Source: Opitutaceae bacterium (GTDB lineage Bacteria; Verrucomicrobiota; Verrucomicrobiia; Opitutales; Opitutaceae). From it: a DNA stretch of 64,000 bases. This document shows, in pieces, positions 7,608 to 17,023 of this stretch. Made by a program: the position numbers and the translations under genes. The stretch covers positions 62,001-126,000 of the forward strand of contig PLXS01000041.1 in the NCBI GenBank assembly GCA_003151515.1, given 5' to 3'. The stretch's first letter is position 1. Each line of letters begins with the position of its first letter. The notes under the pieces are model-generated. The model was not told where the DNA came from. It saw nothing but the letters and a program-made list of their open reading frames with translations, and ran no database searches.

Positions 7608-9581
7608 ATGTCGAAGGGCTTCACCTCCACCTACCGGATCGCCCTTCTAGCGAGCCTGGTCCTAGCGATGTTCGCGGGACTCGAGGTGCGGCTCGTCTGG
7701 CTTCACGTGATAGACCGCGACGAGCTCCTGCGATCCGTCGACGAGGCCCGCAGGCAGCTGATCGTGGACAACGCGAGGCGCGGGGACATCCGGGACTGCC
7801 AGGGGGCCCTGCTGGCAACCAGCCGCTCGGTCATCGTGCTCGGCGTGGACCCCCAGTCCGCAGGGCCGGAGGACCGCGCCAAGTGGGCGCAGCTTGCGTC
7901 CCTGATAGGGGTTCCGCTTTCGGAGATCGAGAGGGCCTTCACGACGAAGACACGGCCCGCGAGCGCCGCCGCCGAGGCAAAGGCGCCGGCTGGCGGCGAC
8001 GTGGCGATCAAGCTCTCCCTGCCCGCGGCCGACGGGGCCGATGGCGTCGCCGCCGCCGCGGCCCCGGAGAGGGGCGACGAAACCGAGCTCGACGAGCCCG
8101 ACAAGGACGGCAACCGGCCGATCCGCTGGGCGAAGCTGAGCGAGCAGGTCCCGGAGTCCGTCTACGCGCAGGTGGCCAAGCTCGGGATACGCGGCGTCTA
8201 CGGCAGCCGGGTCTACCGGCGCGACTACCCGCACAACGAGATGGCGGCCCACGTGATCGGCTACGTCGACCGCGAGGAGCGCCCGGTGACCGGAATCGAG
8301 CACTACGCGGACTTCTACCTGCGCGGCGAGAACGGGTGGCTCGAGTCCGAGAAAGACGGCAAGAGCCACGAGCTCGCGCAGTTTCGCACGAGGGAGGCGC
8401 CTCCCAGCGACGGCTACAGCGTCTCGCTGACGATCGACGCCACGATCCAGCGCATGGCCGAGGACGAGCTGGCCGCGATCGCCGAGAAGTACGATCCGGA
8501 GAAGGCGACGATCATCGTCAGCGACCCGCAGACGGGCTTCATACTCGCGCTCGCGAACTACCCGTCGTTCGACCTGAACGCCTACAACAAGCTCTCGCGC
8601 GCGGACCAGCGGCGCATGCGCAACACCGCGGTCGCCGACGAGTACGAGCCGGGCTCGGTGTTCAAGATCGTCGCGGCCTCGGCCGCGCTCAACGAGGGCC
8701 TCGTCACGCCGCGCACGGAGTTCGACTGCACCCTCGAGAAGATCGAGTACAAGGGGATCGTCAGGGGCCTGCCGCGGGAGAATGTCGGCGACAACTTCGA
8801 CCACCCGCTCTCCGTCTCGGAGATAATCTCGCACTCCTCGAACAAGGGCGCCGCCCAGCTCGCGATGCTGCTCGGCGACGAGAGGTTCTACGAGTACGCG
8901 CGCGCGTTCGGCTTCGGCCAGAGGACCGGCTTCCCGGTCGGCGGCGAGATCCCCGGCAACCTCAAGCCGCCCTCCAAGTGGGACAGCCTCACCATCACGC
9001 GCATGCCGATGGGCCAGTCCGTGACCGCCACGGCGCTGCAGATGCAGCAGGCGATGGGGGTCATAGCGAGCGGCGGACTCCTGCTTAAGCCGCAAATAAT
9101 AAACGGGATAGACGACTCGCATGGCGTGTTCGTCTACAAGTTCCTGAAGAACCCCGTGCGCAGGGTCATTTCCGATGCGACGGCGCGCACGGTGGCGAAG
9201 ATGCTGACGGGCGTCGTCTCTAAGGGCGGCACGGCCCCCCTTGCCGCCATCCCGGGCTTCGAGTGCGCGGGCAAGACCGGGACGGCGCAGAAGCTCCTGC
9301 CGGTGGAGCTGCCCAACGGGCAGACCGCGATCCGCTACTCCGCAAGTCATCACGTGGCGTCCTTCATCGGCTTCTTTCCGGCCAGCCGCCCGCAGATTGA
9401 GATCGCCGTCATCATCGACGACGCCGACGCGCGCTGCCCGGGGGGCGTCGCCTACGGCGCCACGGTCGCCGCGCCCGTGTTCAAGCACTTGGGCGAGAGG
9501 ATCATCCCGTACCGGGACATCAGGCCGACGATAGACGGCGACGCGGTGCCGGCCTTCGCGCTGGGGGGAGGGGGGCGGTGA
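7608..9581 (+). CDS. ftsI: Class B penicillin-binding protein (FtsI/PBP3-like transpeptidase)
   Basis: This 657-residue inner-membrane protein has an N-terminal membrane helix, a PBP dimerisation domain and a transpeptidase domain with all catalytic motifs: SxxK at Ser350 (SVFK), SxN at 410-412 (SSN) and KTG at 556-558. It cross-links septal peptidoglycan together with FtsW. A low-complexity Ala/Asp-rich insert at about residues 125-165 lies in the pedestal region and is longer than in textbook FtsI. Its stop overlaps a GTG of the following open frame. Confidence 0.94.
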   Translation: MSKGFTSTYRIALLASLVLAMFAGLEVRLVWLHVIDRDELLRSVDEARRQLIVDNARRGDIRDCQGALLATSRSVIVLGVDPQSAGPEDRAKWAQLASLIGVPLSEIERAFTTKTRPASAAAEAKAPAGGDVAIKLSLPAADGADGVAAAAAPERGDETELDEPDKDGNRPIRWAKLSEQVPESVYAQVAKLGIRGVYGSRVYRRDYPHNEMAAHVIGYVDREERPVTGIEHYADFYLRGENGWLESEKDGKSHELAQFRTREAPPSDGYSVSLTIDATIQRMAEDELAAIAEKYDPEKATIIVSDPQTGFILALANYPSFDLNAYNKLSRADQRRMRNTAVADEYEPGSVFKIVAASAALNEGLVTPRTEFDCTLEKIEYKGIVRGLPRENVGDNFDHPLSVSEIISHSSNKGAAQLAMLLGDERFYEYARAFGFGQRTGFPVGGEIPGNLKPPSKWDSLTITRMPMGQSVTATALQMQQAMGVIASGGLLLKPQIINGIDDSHGVFVYKFLKNPVRRVISDATARTVAKMLTGVVSKGGTAPLAAIPGFECAGKTGTAQKLLPVELPNGQTAIRYSASHHVASFIGFFPASRPQIEIAVIIDDADARCPGGVAYGATVAAPVFKHLGERIIPYRDIRPTIDGDAVPAFALGGGGR

Positions 9582-9682
9582 TCGGCTACCTCGTCCAGGA
9601 CCAGGCGCTCGTGCATGCGTTCCGCAGCCAGCCCTTGCGCCGCCGCAGCACGGGCTATCTTGGATTCAACCGAGCTTTTAAA

Positions 9683-11173
9683 ATGGCACCCATCCTCTCG
9701 GACTACTTTAGCGAAGGCGAAATCGTCGCCGTCAAGGGAAGCCTTGAGCGCCCCATATCGGGCCTGGTCATGGACAGCCGCCGGGTGGTTCCCGGCAACC
9801 TGTTCTTCGCCCTCCCGGGACTGCGCTCCGACGGCGCGTCGTTCATCGACGAGGCCGTGAGCCGGGGTGCGGCGGCGGTCGTGGCCCAGAGGATGCCCGC
9901 GCATCCCCCCGGAAAGGTCACGTTCATCCAGGTGCAGGACGCCCGGGCGACGCTCGCCCGGGTCTCCCAGCGCTACTACAAGTTCCCGGACCGGGCCATG
10001 TCGGTCGTCGGCATCACGGGCACGAACGGCAAGACGACCGTCACCCACCTCCTGCGCCACTTCCTGAACGGGGCCGAGCGCGTCGGGCTCCTGGGGACCA
10101 TCAGTTACGACCTCGGCGCGCGCACGGTGCCGTCGTTCCGCACGACCCCGGAGAGCCTGGACATCTTCGGGATGCTGGGGCAGATGCGCGACGCCGGATG
10201 CCGCAACGCCGTCATGGAGGTGAGCTCGCACGGCATAGCGCAGCAGCGCGTGCTGGGCCTGGAGTTCGCGGCGGCCGTCTTCACGAACCTGACGCGCGAC
10301 CACCTGGACTTCCACAAGACCCTGGAGGCGTACTTCGAGGTGAAGGCCCGGCTCTTCACCGGCAGCGCCGGCCCGGTGCCCAAGGTCGCCGTCGTGAACC
10401 TGGACGACCCGTACGGGGAGCGCCTCGCGGCAAGGATCGAGGCCGAGGTGCCCGCGGCGCGCCTCGTCACCTTCGGGGAGAACCCGCGCGCCCAGGTCCG
10501 CGCGGAGAACCTCGTCCTCAACTTCCGCGACAGCAGGTTCAGGCTCGCGTGGCCCGGAGGGGCGGCCGACGTCGCGTCGCCGCTCATCGGCCGCTACAAC
10601 GCCTCGAACGTCCTGGCCGCGGTGGCGGCGGCGTGGGCGCTTGGGCGCGACCCTGCATCGTTCGTGCCGCGCATCAGCGGCTTCAAGGGCGTTCCCGGCA
10701 GGATGGAGAGGATCGAGGAGGGCCAGCCCTTCAACGTGCTCGTCGACTACGCCCACACGGACGACGCGCTCAGGAACGCCCTGGGCATGCTCAGGGCCAT
10801 CACCCCGGGCAGGCTGCTCGTCGTCTTCGGCTGCGGGGGCAACCGCGACCGCACCAAGCGCCCCCGCATGGTGCAGGCCGTCCAGGAGTTCGCCGACCAC
10901 GCCTTCGCCACGGCCGACAACCCGCGCAACGAGCAGGTCGAGCGGATATTCGAGGACATGAAGGAGGGGGTGACCGACGCGGCGAAGATCACCTGGGTGA
11001 GCGACCGTCGCCGGGCCATCAGCCTCGCCCTGGACAGCGCGAGGGCGGGGGACAGCCTCCTCATCGCGGGCAAGGGCCACGAGGGCTACCAGGAGTTCGC
11101 GGACACGGTCATCCCGTTCGACGACCGGCAGGTGGTTCGCGAGCTGATCGGGATCAAGGCGATTCGAACCTGA
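9683..11173 (+). CDS. murE: UDP-MurNAc-tripeptide ligase MurE, meso-DAP type
   Basis: MurE adds the third amino acid to UDP-MurNAc-L-Ala-D-Glu. The 496-residue protein has the ATP-binding TGTNGKT (112-118), a central ligase domain (RTTPESLD, EVSSHGIAQ) and the C-terminal DNPR motif (412-415), which in known enzymes indicates meso-diaminopimelate rather than lysine. The frame is open back to a GTG at 9578 overlapping ftsI, but the extension is not family-like and start 9683 gives the normal length. The TGA overlaps the murF ATG. Confidence 0.94.
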   Translation: MAPILSDYFSEGEIVAVKGSLERPISGLVMDSRRVVPGNLFFALPGLRSDGASFIDEAVSRGAAAVVAQRMPAHPPGKVTFIQVQDARATLARVSQRYYKFPDRAMSVVGITGTNGKTTVTHLLRHFLNGAERVGLLGTISYDLGARTVPSFRTTPESLDIFGMLGQMRDAGCRNAVMEVSSHGIAQQRVLGLEFAAAVFTNLTRDHLDFHKTLEAYFEVKARLFTGSAGPVPKVAVVNLDDPYGERLAARIEAEVPAARLVTFGENPRAQVRAENLVLNFRDSRFRLAWPGGAADVASPLIGRYNASNVLAAVAAAWALGRDPASFVPRISGFKGVPGRMERIEEGQPFNVLVDYAHTDDALRNALGMLRAITPGRLLVVFGCGGNRDRTKRPRMVQAVQEFADHAFATADNPRNEQVERIFEDMKEGVTDAAKITWVSDRRRAISLALDSARAGDSLLIAGKGHEGYQEFADTVIPFDDRQVVRELIGIKAIRT

Positions 11174-12579
11174 TGCCCGCCTTCGATCCAAACCTTCTGG
11201 CGGAGTGGACCGGCGGCTCGTGGACGGGCGCCCCGGCAAGCGCCCCCGCGGGCTTCTCGGCCGACTCGCGCAGGATCCTCCGGGGCCAGGCGTTCGTCGC
11301 CCTGAGGACGGCGAGGCGCGACGGCCACGACTTCCTGGCGGACGCGGCCAAGGCCGGGGCCTCGGCCGCCATCGTCGCCAGGCCGCGGCCCGGGGCCGGG
11401 CTCGCCCAGCTCGTCGTCCCCGATCCCCTCGCCGCCCTCCAGTCGATCGCGCGCGAGCACCGGCGCCTGTTCACGGGCGATGTGTTCGCGATCACGGGGA
11501 GCGCCGGCAAGACCTCGACCAAGGAGATCCTGGCGCTGCTCCTCGGGGGGAGCGAAGGCGGGGTCATGGCCACCGAGGCGAACCTGAACAACCAGATCGG
11601 AGTCGCCCTCACGCTCACGCGCCTGGAGCCGGGAAAACACAGGTTCGCGGTGGTCGAGGCGGGGATCAGCGCCCCGGGGGAGATGGCCGCCCTGGCCTCC
11701 ATGATCGAGCCCGACCTGGCCATCGTGACCCTCGTGGGACCCGCGCACCTGGAGGAGCTCGGGGGGCTCGACGGGGTCGCGCGCGAGAAGGCTGCGCTCG
11801 CCAAGGCCGTCCGGGCGGGCGGCACCTGCATCTTCCCCAGCTCGTGCGAGGCGTATGCTGCCTTCAGGCTCGTGCGCGCCATCGGGTGCCTCGTCGTCGA
11901 GCCCGTGGGAAGGCTCGACGGGCGCGAGGCGCAGCCGGGGCGCGTCCGCTTCGCCGTGGCGCACTCGGCGGCGGCCACGGCGGTCGAGATCGCCTACGGG
12001 GCGCCGCCCGCGCTCAGGCTGAAGCTCGCCCGGGTGACCGACGGGATGGCCCAGAACGTGGCCCTTGCCGCCTGCGCGGCGCTCAGGGCCGGCGTCGCGC
12101 GCGAGCTGGTGCAGAGGAGGATGGGCGCCTGGCGCCCGTCGCCGCTGCGCGGCGAGTGGAGGCTGCTCGAGGGCCGCCGCCTCTACCTCGACTGCTACAA
12201 CGCCAACCCGGCCTCGATGGCCGACGCCCTGGCGACCTTCACGGCGGTGGCGCCGCAGTCGGAGCCGCGGATCTACGTCATAGGCTGCATGGAGGAGCTT
12301 GGGGCGGCCGCGCAGCACTACCACCTCGCGCTCGGCCGGTCCCTTCCCTTGAGGAAGGAGGACAGCGCGCTCGTGATCGGGAGCCTTGCGGGCGTCATCC
12401 GGCAGGGGGCGATGGAGTCGGGGGCCCGCGAGGGCCAGGTCGAGGTCGCGCAGTCGGCCGAGGCGGCCGCGGGCCGCCTGGAGGGCTTCCGGGGGTCGGT
12501 CTTCGTCAAGGGCAGCAGGCGATACGAGCTGGAGAAGGTGTTCTCGGGCGCGGAGCTGGCGGAGGCGTCCCATGCTTAG
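11173..12579 (+). CDS. murF: UDP-MurNAc-tripeptide:D-Ala-D-Ala ligase MurF
   Basis: A 468-residue Mur ligase with ATP-binding ITGSAGKTSTKE, a central domain containing NNQIGVALTL and VVEAGISAPGEM, and a C-terminal domain with YLDCYNANPASM, the MurF hallmark. It attaches D-Ala-D-Ala to the UDP-MurNAc-tripeptide, completing the cytoplasmic pentapeptide precursor. It starts at the TGATG junction with murE and its 3' end overlaps mraY by 8 nt, indicating translational coupling. Confidence 0.94.
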   Translation: MPAFDPNLLAEWTGGSWTGAPASAPAGFSADSRRILRGQAFVALRTARRDGHDFLADAAKAGASAAIVARPRPGAGLAQLVVPDPLAALQSIAREHRRLFTGDVFAITGSAGKTSTKEILALLLGGSEGGVMATEANLNNQIGVALTLTRLEPGKHRFAVVEAGISAPGEMAALASMIEPDLAIVTLVGPAHLEELGGLDGVAREKAALAKAVRAGGTCIFPSSCEAYAAFRLVRAIGCLVVEPVGRLDGREAQPGRVRFAVAHSAAATAVEIAYGAPPALRLKLARVTDGMAQNVALAACAALRAGVARELVQRRMGAWRPSPLRGEWRLLEGRRLYLDCYNANPASMADALATFTAVAPQSEPRIYVIGCMEELGAAAQHYHLALGRSLPLRKEDSALVIGSLAGVIRQGAMESGAREGQVEVAQSAEAAAGRLEGFRGSVFVKGSRRYELEKVFSGAELAEASHA

Positions 12580-13684
12580 TCTGCTCTCAGCCTACGACCA
12601 GTACTACGGGCCGCTTCGCATCCTGCGCTACATCTCGCTGCGCACGCTAATGGCCGCCGGCACCGCGGCGCTGATAGGCTTCGTGATCGGCCCGTGGCTC
12701 ATCGCGCACCTGCGCCGCCTCAAGTTCGGCCACGACTACGACGACGACCGGACCGGGGAGCTCGCGAGCCGCTTCGACAAGAAGAACACGCCGACCATGG
12801 GCGGGCTCCTCATTTTCGCTTCCGTCTTCTTCAGCTCGGTCCTGTGGGCCGCCCCGAACGTCTGGGTCGCCGTGGCGCTCTTTGTCTACGCGGGCCTGAC
12901 CGCCGTGGGCTTCCGGGACGACTACCTCAAGGTCGTCCGCAAGAACCGAAACGGGATCTCATCGGGCGCGAAGATATTCTGGCAGACGCTGATCACGGCC
13001 GCGGCGCTCGCGGCCCTGCTCGCGCACCCGATCAGCTCGGAGAAGATACGCGAGCTCTGGGTGCCCTTCGTGAAGCATCCCCTGGTAGCCAGCATGCCGA
13101 TCGCGGCCCTGGCGATCCTGGTGTACCTCTGGATCGTGGGATTCTCCAACGCGATCAACCTGACGGACGGCCTGGACGGACTCGCCATCGGCTGCACGAT
13201 AACGGTCGCCCTGACCTACGGGATCATGGCGTACACCGCGGGCAACGCGAAGATCGCGGACTACCTGCTCATCAGCTTCGTGCCGGGAACCGGCGAGCTG
13301 ACCGTGGTCTGCGGGGCCCTGGTCGGGGCGGGCCTCGCCTTCCTCTGGTACAATTCCCACCCGGCCGAGCTCTTCATGGGAGACACCGGGTCCCTCGCCT
13401 TGGGAGGGCTCCTCGGGATCATCGCCTTCATGGTGCAGCAGCCGCTCACCCTCGTGATCGTCGGCGGTGTGTTCGTGTGGGAGGCCGCCTCCGTCGTCAT
13501 CCAAGTCGGCTACTTCAAGTACACGAGGCGCCGCGGCGGCGAGGGCAAACGCTTCTTCCTGATGGCGCCGATACACCATCACTTCCAGAAGCTCGGCTGG
13601 CCGGAGACCAAGGTCGTGCTTCGCTTCTGGGTCCTGTCCCTCATCTTCGCCCTCGCCGGGCTCGGCACCCTGAAGATCCGCTAG
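12572..13684 (+). CDS. mraY: Phospho-MurNAc-pentapeptide translocase MraY
   Basis: A 370-residue multi-spanning membrane enzyme that transfers phospho-MurNAc-pentapeptide to undecaprenyl phosphate, giving lipid I. It has the conserved KKNTPTMGGLL, the Asp-rich FRDDYLKV, NLTDGLDGLAIG, GDTGSLALGG and the MAPIHHHFQ His motif. The start lies inside murF, and the stop is 7 nt from murD. Confidence 0.96.
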   Translation: MLSLLSAYDQYYGPLRILRYISLRTLMAAGTAALIGFVIGPWLIAHLRRLKFGHDYDDDRTGELASRFDKKNTPTMGGLLIFASVFFSSVLWAAPNVWVAVALFVYAGLTAVGFRDDYLKVVRKNRNGISSGAKIFWQTLITAAALAALLAHPISSEKIRELWVPFVKHPLVASMPIAALAILVYLWIVGFSNAINLTDGLDGLAIGCTITVALTYGIMAYTAGNAKIADYLLISFVPGTGELTVVCGALVGAGLAFLWYNSHPAELFMGDTGSLALGGLLGIIAFMVQQPLTLVIVGGVFVWEAASVVIQVGYFKYTRRRGGEGKRFFLMAPIHHHFQKLGWPETKVVLRFWVLSLIFALAGLGTLKIR

Positions 13685-13691
13685 TCGACCC

Positions 13692-14969
13692 ATGCCCTTC
13701 GAAACTCCAGACTTCCTCGGCACGCGCCTGCACCGGCCGGTTGCCGTCCTGGGCGCCGGCGTGAGCGGCTGCGGCGCCTGCGCCCTCTTGTCGCGGCTCG
13801 GGGCGAACGCCGTGGTCTATGACCGCAACGGAGTGGAGTTCGACCGGGAGGCGGCGGGCCGACACGAGCTGGTCATCTTCTCCCCGGGGTTCCCGCTGCA
13901 CCACCCCTGGCTTGAGCTGGCCAGGAAGTCGGGCTGCATCTGCATGGCGGAGATCGACTTCGCGTCCCTGTTCTGGTGCGGCCGCGTGGTGGCCGTCACG
14001 GGCACGAATGGCAAGACAACGCTGACGGAGTTCCTGGCGCACGCCCTCTGCGGCGCCGGCGCCAAGGCGCGCGCGGCGGGCAACATCGGCTTTCCCTTCT
14101 CGCGCCTCGCCGCCGAGGAGGACGGGGGCGTGCCGGAGGCAACCGCGGTCTGCGAGGTGAGCTCGTTCCAGGCGGAGCAGCTCGGGCATTTCAGCGCCGA
14201 CGCGTTGCTCTGGACGAACTTCGCGGAGGACCACCTTGAGCGCCACGAGAGCCTGCGGGCCTACTTTGACGCGAAATGGGAGCTGGTTGTGCGCACCTCC
14301 AAGGGCCGCTTCTTCGCCGGCAGCTCGGTCGCGCGCTTCGCCGGGCAGTTCGGCCGCGCGCTCCCGGCGGAGGCATGCGTGCAGACCGAGGGGCTTGCCG
14401 CCGACCCCCGGCTCAAGGGCACCGTCTTTGAATCCTACCCGCAGCGGGAGAACTTCGCCCTCGCCGAGGCCTGGTGGCGCGCCGAGGGCCTCGACCGCGC
14501 CGTCCTGCTGGCGGCCGCCCGCAGCTTCCGCCTCGGGCGCCACCGGCTCGCGCGGGTCGCGACGGTCGACGGGGTGACCTTCTGGAACGACTCGAAGGCG
14601 ACGAACTTCCACGCGGTCGAGGCGGCGCTCGCGGGCTTCCGAGAGCCGGTGGTCCTGATCGCCGGGGGGCGCTCAAAGGGGGGCGACATAGGCGGGTTCG
14701 CGCGCAGGATCGCGCCCAAGGTGGCGAACGCCGCCCTGATCGGCGAGACGGGCCCCGTGCTGGCCGCGGCGTTCGAAGCGTGCGGCGTCGCGCACGCGTG
14801 CTTTGCCGTGTTCGAGGATGCCGTGCGCGCGGCCGCCGCCGTGGCTCCGGCCGGAGGGCACGTGCTCCTCAGCCCGGGTTTCGCGAGCTTCGACATGTTC
14901 CGCAGCTACGAGGACCGGGGCGACCGCTTCGAGAGCGCCGTCAAGGACCTCCATCCCGCCAGAGTTTGA
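13692..14969 (+). CDS. murD: UDP-MurNAc-L-alanine:D-glutamate ligase MurD
   Basis: A 425-residue Mur ligase adding D-Glu to UDP-MurNAc-L-Ala. Visible are an N-terminal Rossmann-like AVLGAGVSGCGAC, the P-loop VTGTNGKTTLTEF, NIGFPF, EVSSFQAEQL and a C-terminal FWNDSKATNFHAVEAAL typical of MurD. It lies between mraY and the LysM gene. Confidence 0.94.
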   Translation: MPFETPDFLGTRLHRPVAVLGAGVSGCGACALLSRLGANAVVYDRNGVEFDREAAGRHELVIFSPGFPLHHPWLELARKSGCICMAEIDFASLFWCGRVVAVTGTNGKTTLTEFLAHALCGAGAKARAAGNIGFPFSRLAAEEDGGVPEATAVCEVSSFQAEQLGHFSADALLWTNFAEDHLERHESLRAYFDAKWELVVRTSKGRFFAGSSVARFAGQFGRALPAEACVQTEGLAADPRLKGTVFESYPQRENFALAEAWWRAEGLDRAVLLAAARSFRLGRHRLARVATVDGVTFWNDSKATNFHAVEAALAGFREPVVLIAGGRSKGGDIGGFARRIAPKVANAALIGETGPVLAAAFEACGVAHACFAVFEDAVRAAAAVAPAGGHVLLSPGFASFDMFRSYEDRGDRFESAVKDLHPARV

Positions 14970-14975
14970 TATAGC

Positions 14976-14991
14976 TTTAGCCAGCGCTAAA
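14976..14991. repeat. Perfect 6-bp inverted repeat in the murD-LysM gap
   Basis: TTTAGC (14976-14981) and GCTAAA (14986-14991) flank CAGC. The surrounding 59-bp gap is AT-richer than its neighbours, so this could be an operator or internal promoter/attenuator site. No T-run follows. Confidence 0.4.
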
Positions 14992-15028
14992 CCCAATCCT
15001 TCCCATAGCGTTAAAAGACGGCTCCTCC

Positions 15029-15856
15029 ATGAAAATACTCAAGATTCTCGGAATTGCGGCATTGCTCCATGCGCTCGCCCTCATGCTCATCTTCGCCAAC
15101 CCGGGCTGCAGCGCCACGAAGGCCGCGGGGCCCGACCCGTCGCCGATCACGGCGGCCCCGGACTCCGGTGCCCAGGCCCAGGGCCAGGCCGCGATCACGA
15201 TGCCGACGGACTCGGCCACGATCCGCTACAGCCCGACGCGGCCGGGGACCGCGGTCGCCTCGGCATTGGAGACGCAGCCCGTCTCCGACGTGACGCCCGC
15301 GACCACCTACAAGGTGGTTCGCGGCGACAGCCTCTGGAGCGTCGCGAAGAGGAACCAGCTGCCGCAGGCCGATCTCGCGGCGGCCAACAACCTGAAGGCA
15401 TCCGCCGTGCTGCACCCGGGCCAGAAGCTGATCATCCCGAGCAGGCCCACGAAGGCCGGCGCGGCGGCGCCCGAGGCGGCGCCGGCCGAGCAGGCGGCGG
15501 CGCCCGCGCCCGCCACTGCGGCGCCCGGCGAGTCGGCCAAGCACGTCGTCAAGCCCGGCGAGACCCTCGGCGCGATCGCGCGCAAGTACGGGGTCAAGCA
15601 GGGGGACATCGCCGTCGCGAACAACATCACCGACCCGCGCAAGATCCAGCCGGGCCAGGAGCTCGTGATCCCCGCCAAGTCGTCGCCGGCGTCGGCGAAG
15701 CACGCCAAGGCCGGGGCGCCGGCCCAGCCGGCCGCGGCGCCGGCGGGCGGCGCGGACCAGGACCTGGACGCGGGCCTCAAGCCGTCCACCGCCGAGGAGG
15801 TGCCGGTGATCAAGGTTGACGAGCCCGCGGGCAGCCAGCAGCCGAAGAGCCCCTGA
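15029..15856 (+). CDS. Exported protein with two LysM peptidoglycan-binding domains
   Basis: This 275-residue protein begins with a signal or anchor helix (MKILKILGIAALLHALAL...) followed by ANPGCSA, where the Cys could be a lipidation site although the box is not classical. Two LysM domains follow, at about 91-134 (YKVVRGDSLWSVAKR...PGQKLIIP) and 172-216 (HVVKPGETLGAIARK...PGQELVIP), joined by an Ala/Pro linker. No catalytic domain is present. LysM domains bind GlcNAc-containing glycans. Its place between murD and ftsW suggests a role in septal wall synthesis, though this is inference from position. Confidence 0.85.
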   Translation: MKILKILGIAALLHALALMLIFANPGCSATKAAGPDPSPITAAPDSGAQAQGQAAITMPTDSATIRYSPTRPGTAVASALETQPVSDVTPATTYKVVRGDSLWSVAKRNQLPQADLAAANNLKASAVLHPGQKLIIPSRPTKAGAAAPEAAPAEQAAAPAPATAAPGESAKHVVKPGETLGAIARKYGVKQGDIAVANNITDPRKIQPGQELVIPAKSSPASAKHAKAGAPAQPAAAPAGGADQDLDAGLKPSTAEEVPVIKVDEPAGSQQPKSP

Positions 15857-15865
15857 GCGCCCGCC

Positions 15866-17023
15866 ATGCCTAGCGAAAGGCCTGCCGAGACGTTCCGCGC
15901 CCGTTCGATTGCAACGCCGGTGGCGGTGATCGTGGTCTGCGCCATCGGCCTCACCTTCCTCGGGCTGACGATCCTCTTTAGCGCGAGCGTCTCGCTCAAG
16001 CAGGACCCGTACTTCTACCTGCACAAGCAGGTGGCGGGGGTGGCCGTGGCCGCCCTGCTTTGCTTTGTCGTGAGCCGCGTGAACCTGGACTACGCCCGGC
16101 GGGCCTCGAAATGGGTCGCGGCGGCCGCGCTCGTCCTGCTGGTCCTGGTCCTGATCCCGCACCTGGGGGTCTCGGTCAAGGGGAGCAGGCGCTGGCTGGG
16201 CTACGGGGCCGCGCGCCTGCAGGTCTCCGAATTCGCGAAGCTGGCGATGGTGTTCTGCCTGGCCCACTACCTGGCGCTCAACCAGACCAGGATCGGGGAC
16301 TGGAAGCGCGGGTACCTCTACCCGCTGGGCATCATCGGCTCCTTCGCGGGCCTCATCCTTCTCGAGCCCGACTTCGGCACCGCGGCGCTCGCCCTCTCGG
16401 TCGGCCTCCTCCTGCTCTTCCTGGCGGGGGCCAAGTGGCGCTACATGATACCGACTGTGGCGCTCTCGGCGGCCGCCTTCGCCCTCATGGTCGAGCACAA
16501 CCCCAACCGGCTGCGCAGGTTCACGGCCTTCATGGACGTCGAGGCCAACAGGCAGGGCGGCACCTACCAGCTCTACCAGTCGCTCGAGGCGTTCGCGGCC
16601 GGGGGCACGACCGGCGCCGGGCTGGGGGAGGGCCGCCAGCAGATCAACTTCCTTCCCGAGGCCCACACGGACTTCATCTTTGCGGTGGTCGGCGAGGAGC
16701 TCGGGATGTGGTTCACCCTGGCGGTCGTCGCCGTGTTCGCCGTCATGTTCGTCGCCGGCCTCGCGCACCTGAGGCGGGCGCCGAACCTCTTCCACTTCCT
16801 GCTCGCGGCGGGTTGCCTGCTCCTCATGTGCCTGCAGTCGATCATCAACCTGGGGGTCGTCACGGGCGTGCTCCCGACCAAGGGCATGTCGCTGCCGTTC
16901 ATTAGCGCCGGGCTTTCCAACCTCCTGCTCATGGGGCTGCTCATCGGGGTGCTCATCAACACGCAGCGCGTCTGGGGCCGCGCCGTGCTCCCGGACGGCG
17001 CGATGCGCGAGGTTCTGCAATGA
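15866..17023 (+). CDS. ftsW: Lipid II polymerase FtsW (SEDS family)
   Basis: A 385-residue polytopic SEDS protein. It has the conserved GSRRWLG, EFAKLAMV, LLEPDFGTAALA, EAHTDFIFAVVGEELG and a C-terminal PTKGMSLPFISAGLSN. FtsW polymerises septal glycan with its cognate class B PBP, here the FtsI at 7608. It ends in an ATGA overlap with murG. Confidence 0.94.
   Translation: MPSERPAETFRARSIATPVAVIVVCAIGLTFLGLTILFSASVSLKQDPYFYLHKQVAGVAVAALLCFVVSRVNLDYARRASKWVAAAALVLLVLVLIPHLGVSVKGSRRWLGYGAARLQVSEFAKLAMVFCLAHYLALNQTRIGDWKRGYLYPLGIIGSFAGLILLEPDFGTAALALSVGLLLLFLAGAKWRYMIPTVALSAAAFALMVEHNPNRLRRFTAFMDVEANRQGGTYQLYQSLEAFAAGGTTGAGLGEGRQQINFLPEAHTDFIFAVVGEELGMWFTLAVVAVFAVMFVAGLAHLRRAPNLFHFLLAAGCLLLMCLQSIINLGVVTGVLPTKGMSLPFISAGLSNLLLMGLLIGVLINTQRVWGRAVLPDGAMREVLQ

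Noticed and set aside
9578-9682. N-terminal extension of murE from a GTG overlapping ftsI
   Set aside because: The added 35 residues are Arg-rich and not family-like; start 9683 gives the normal MurE length. The overlap is attractive, so this is a preference rather than proof.
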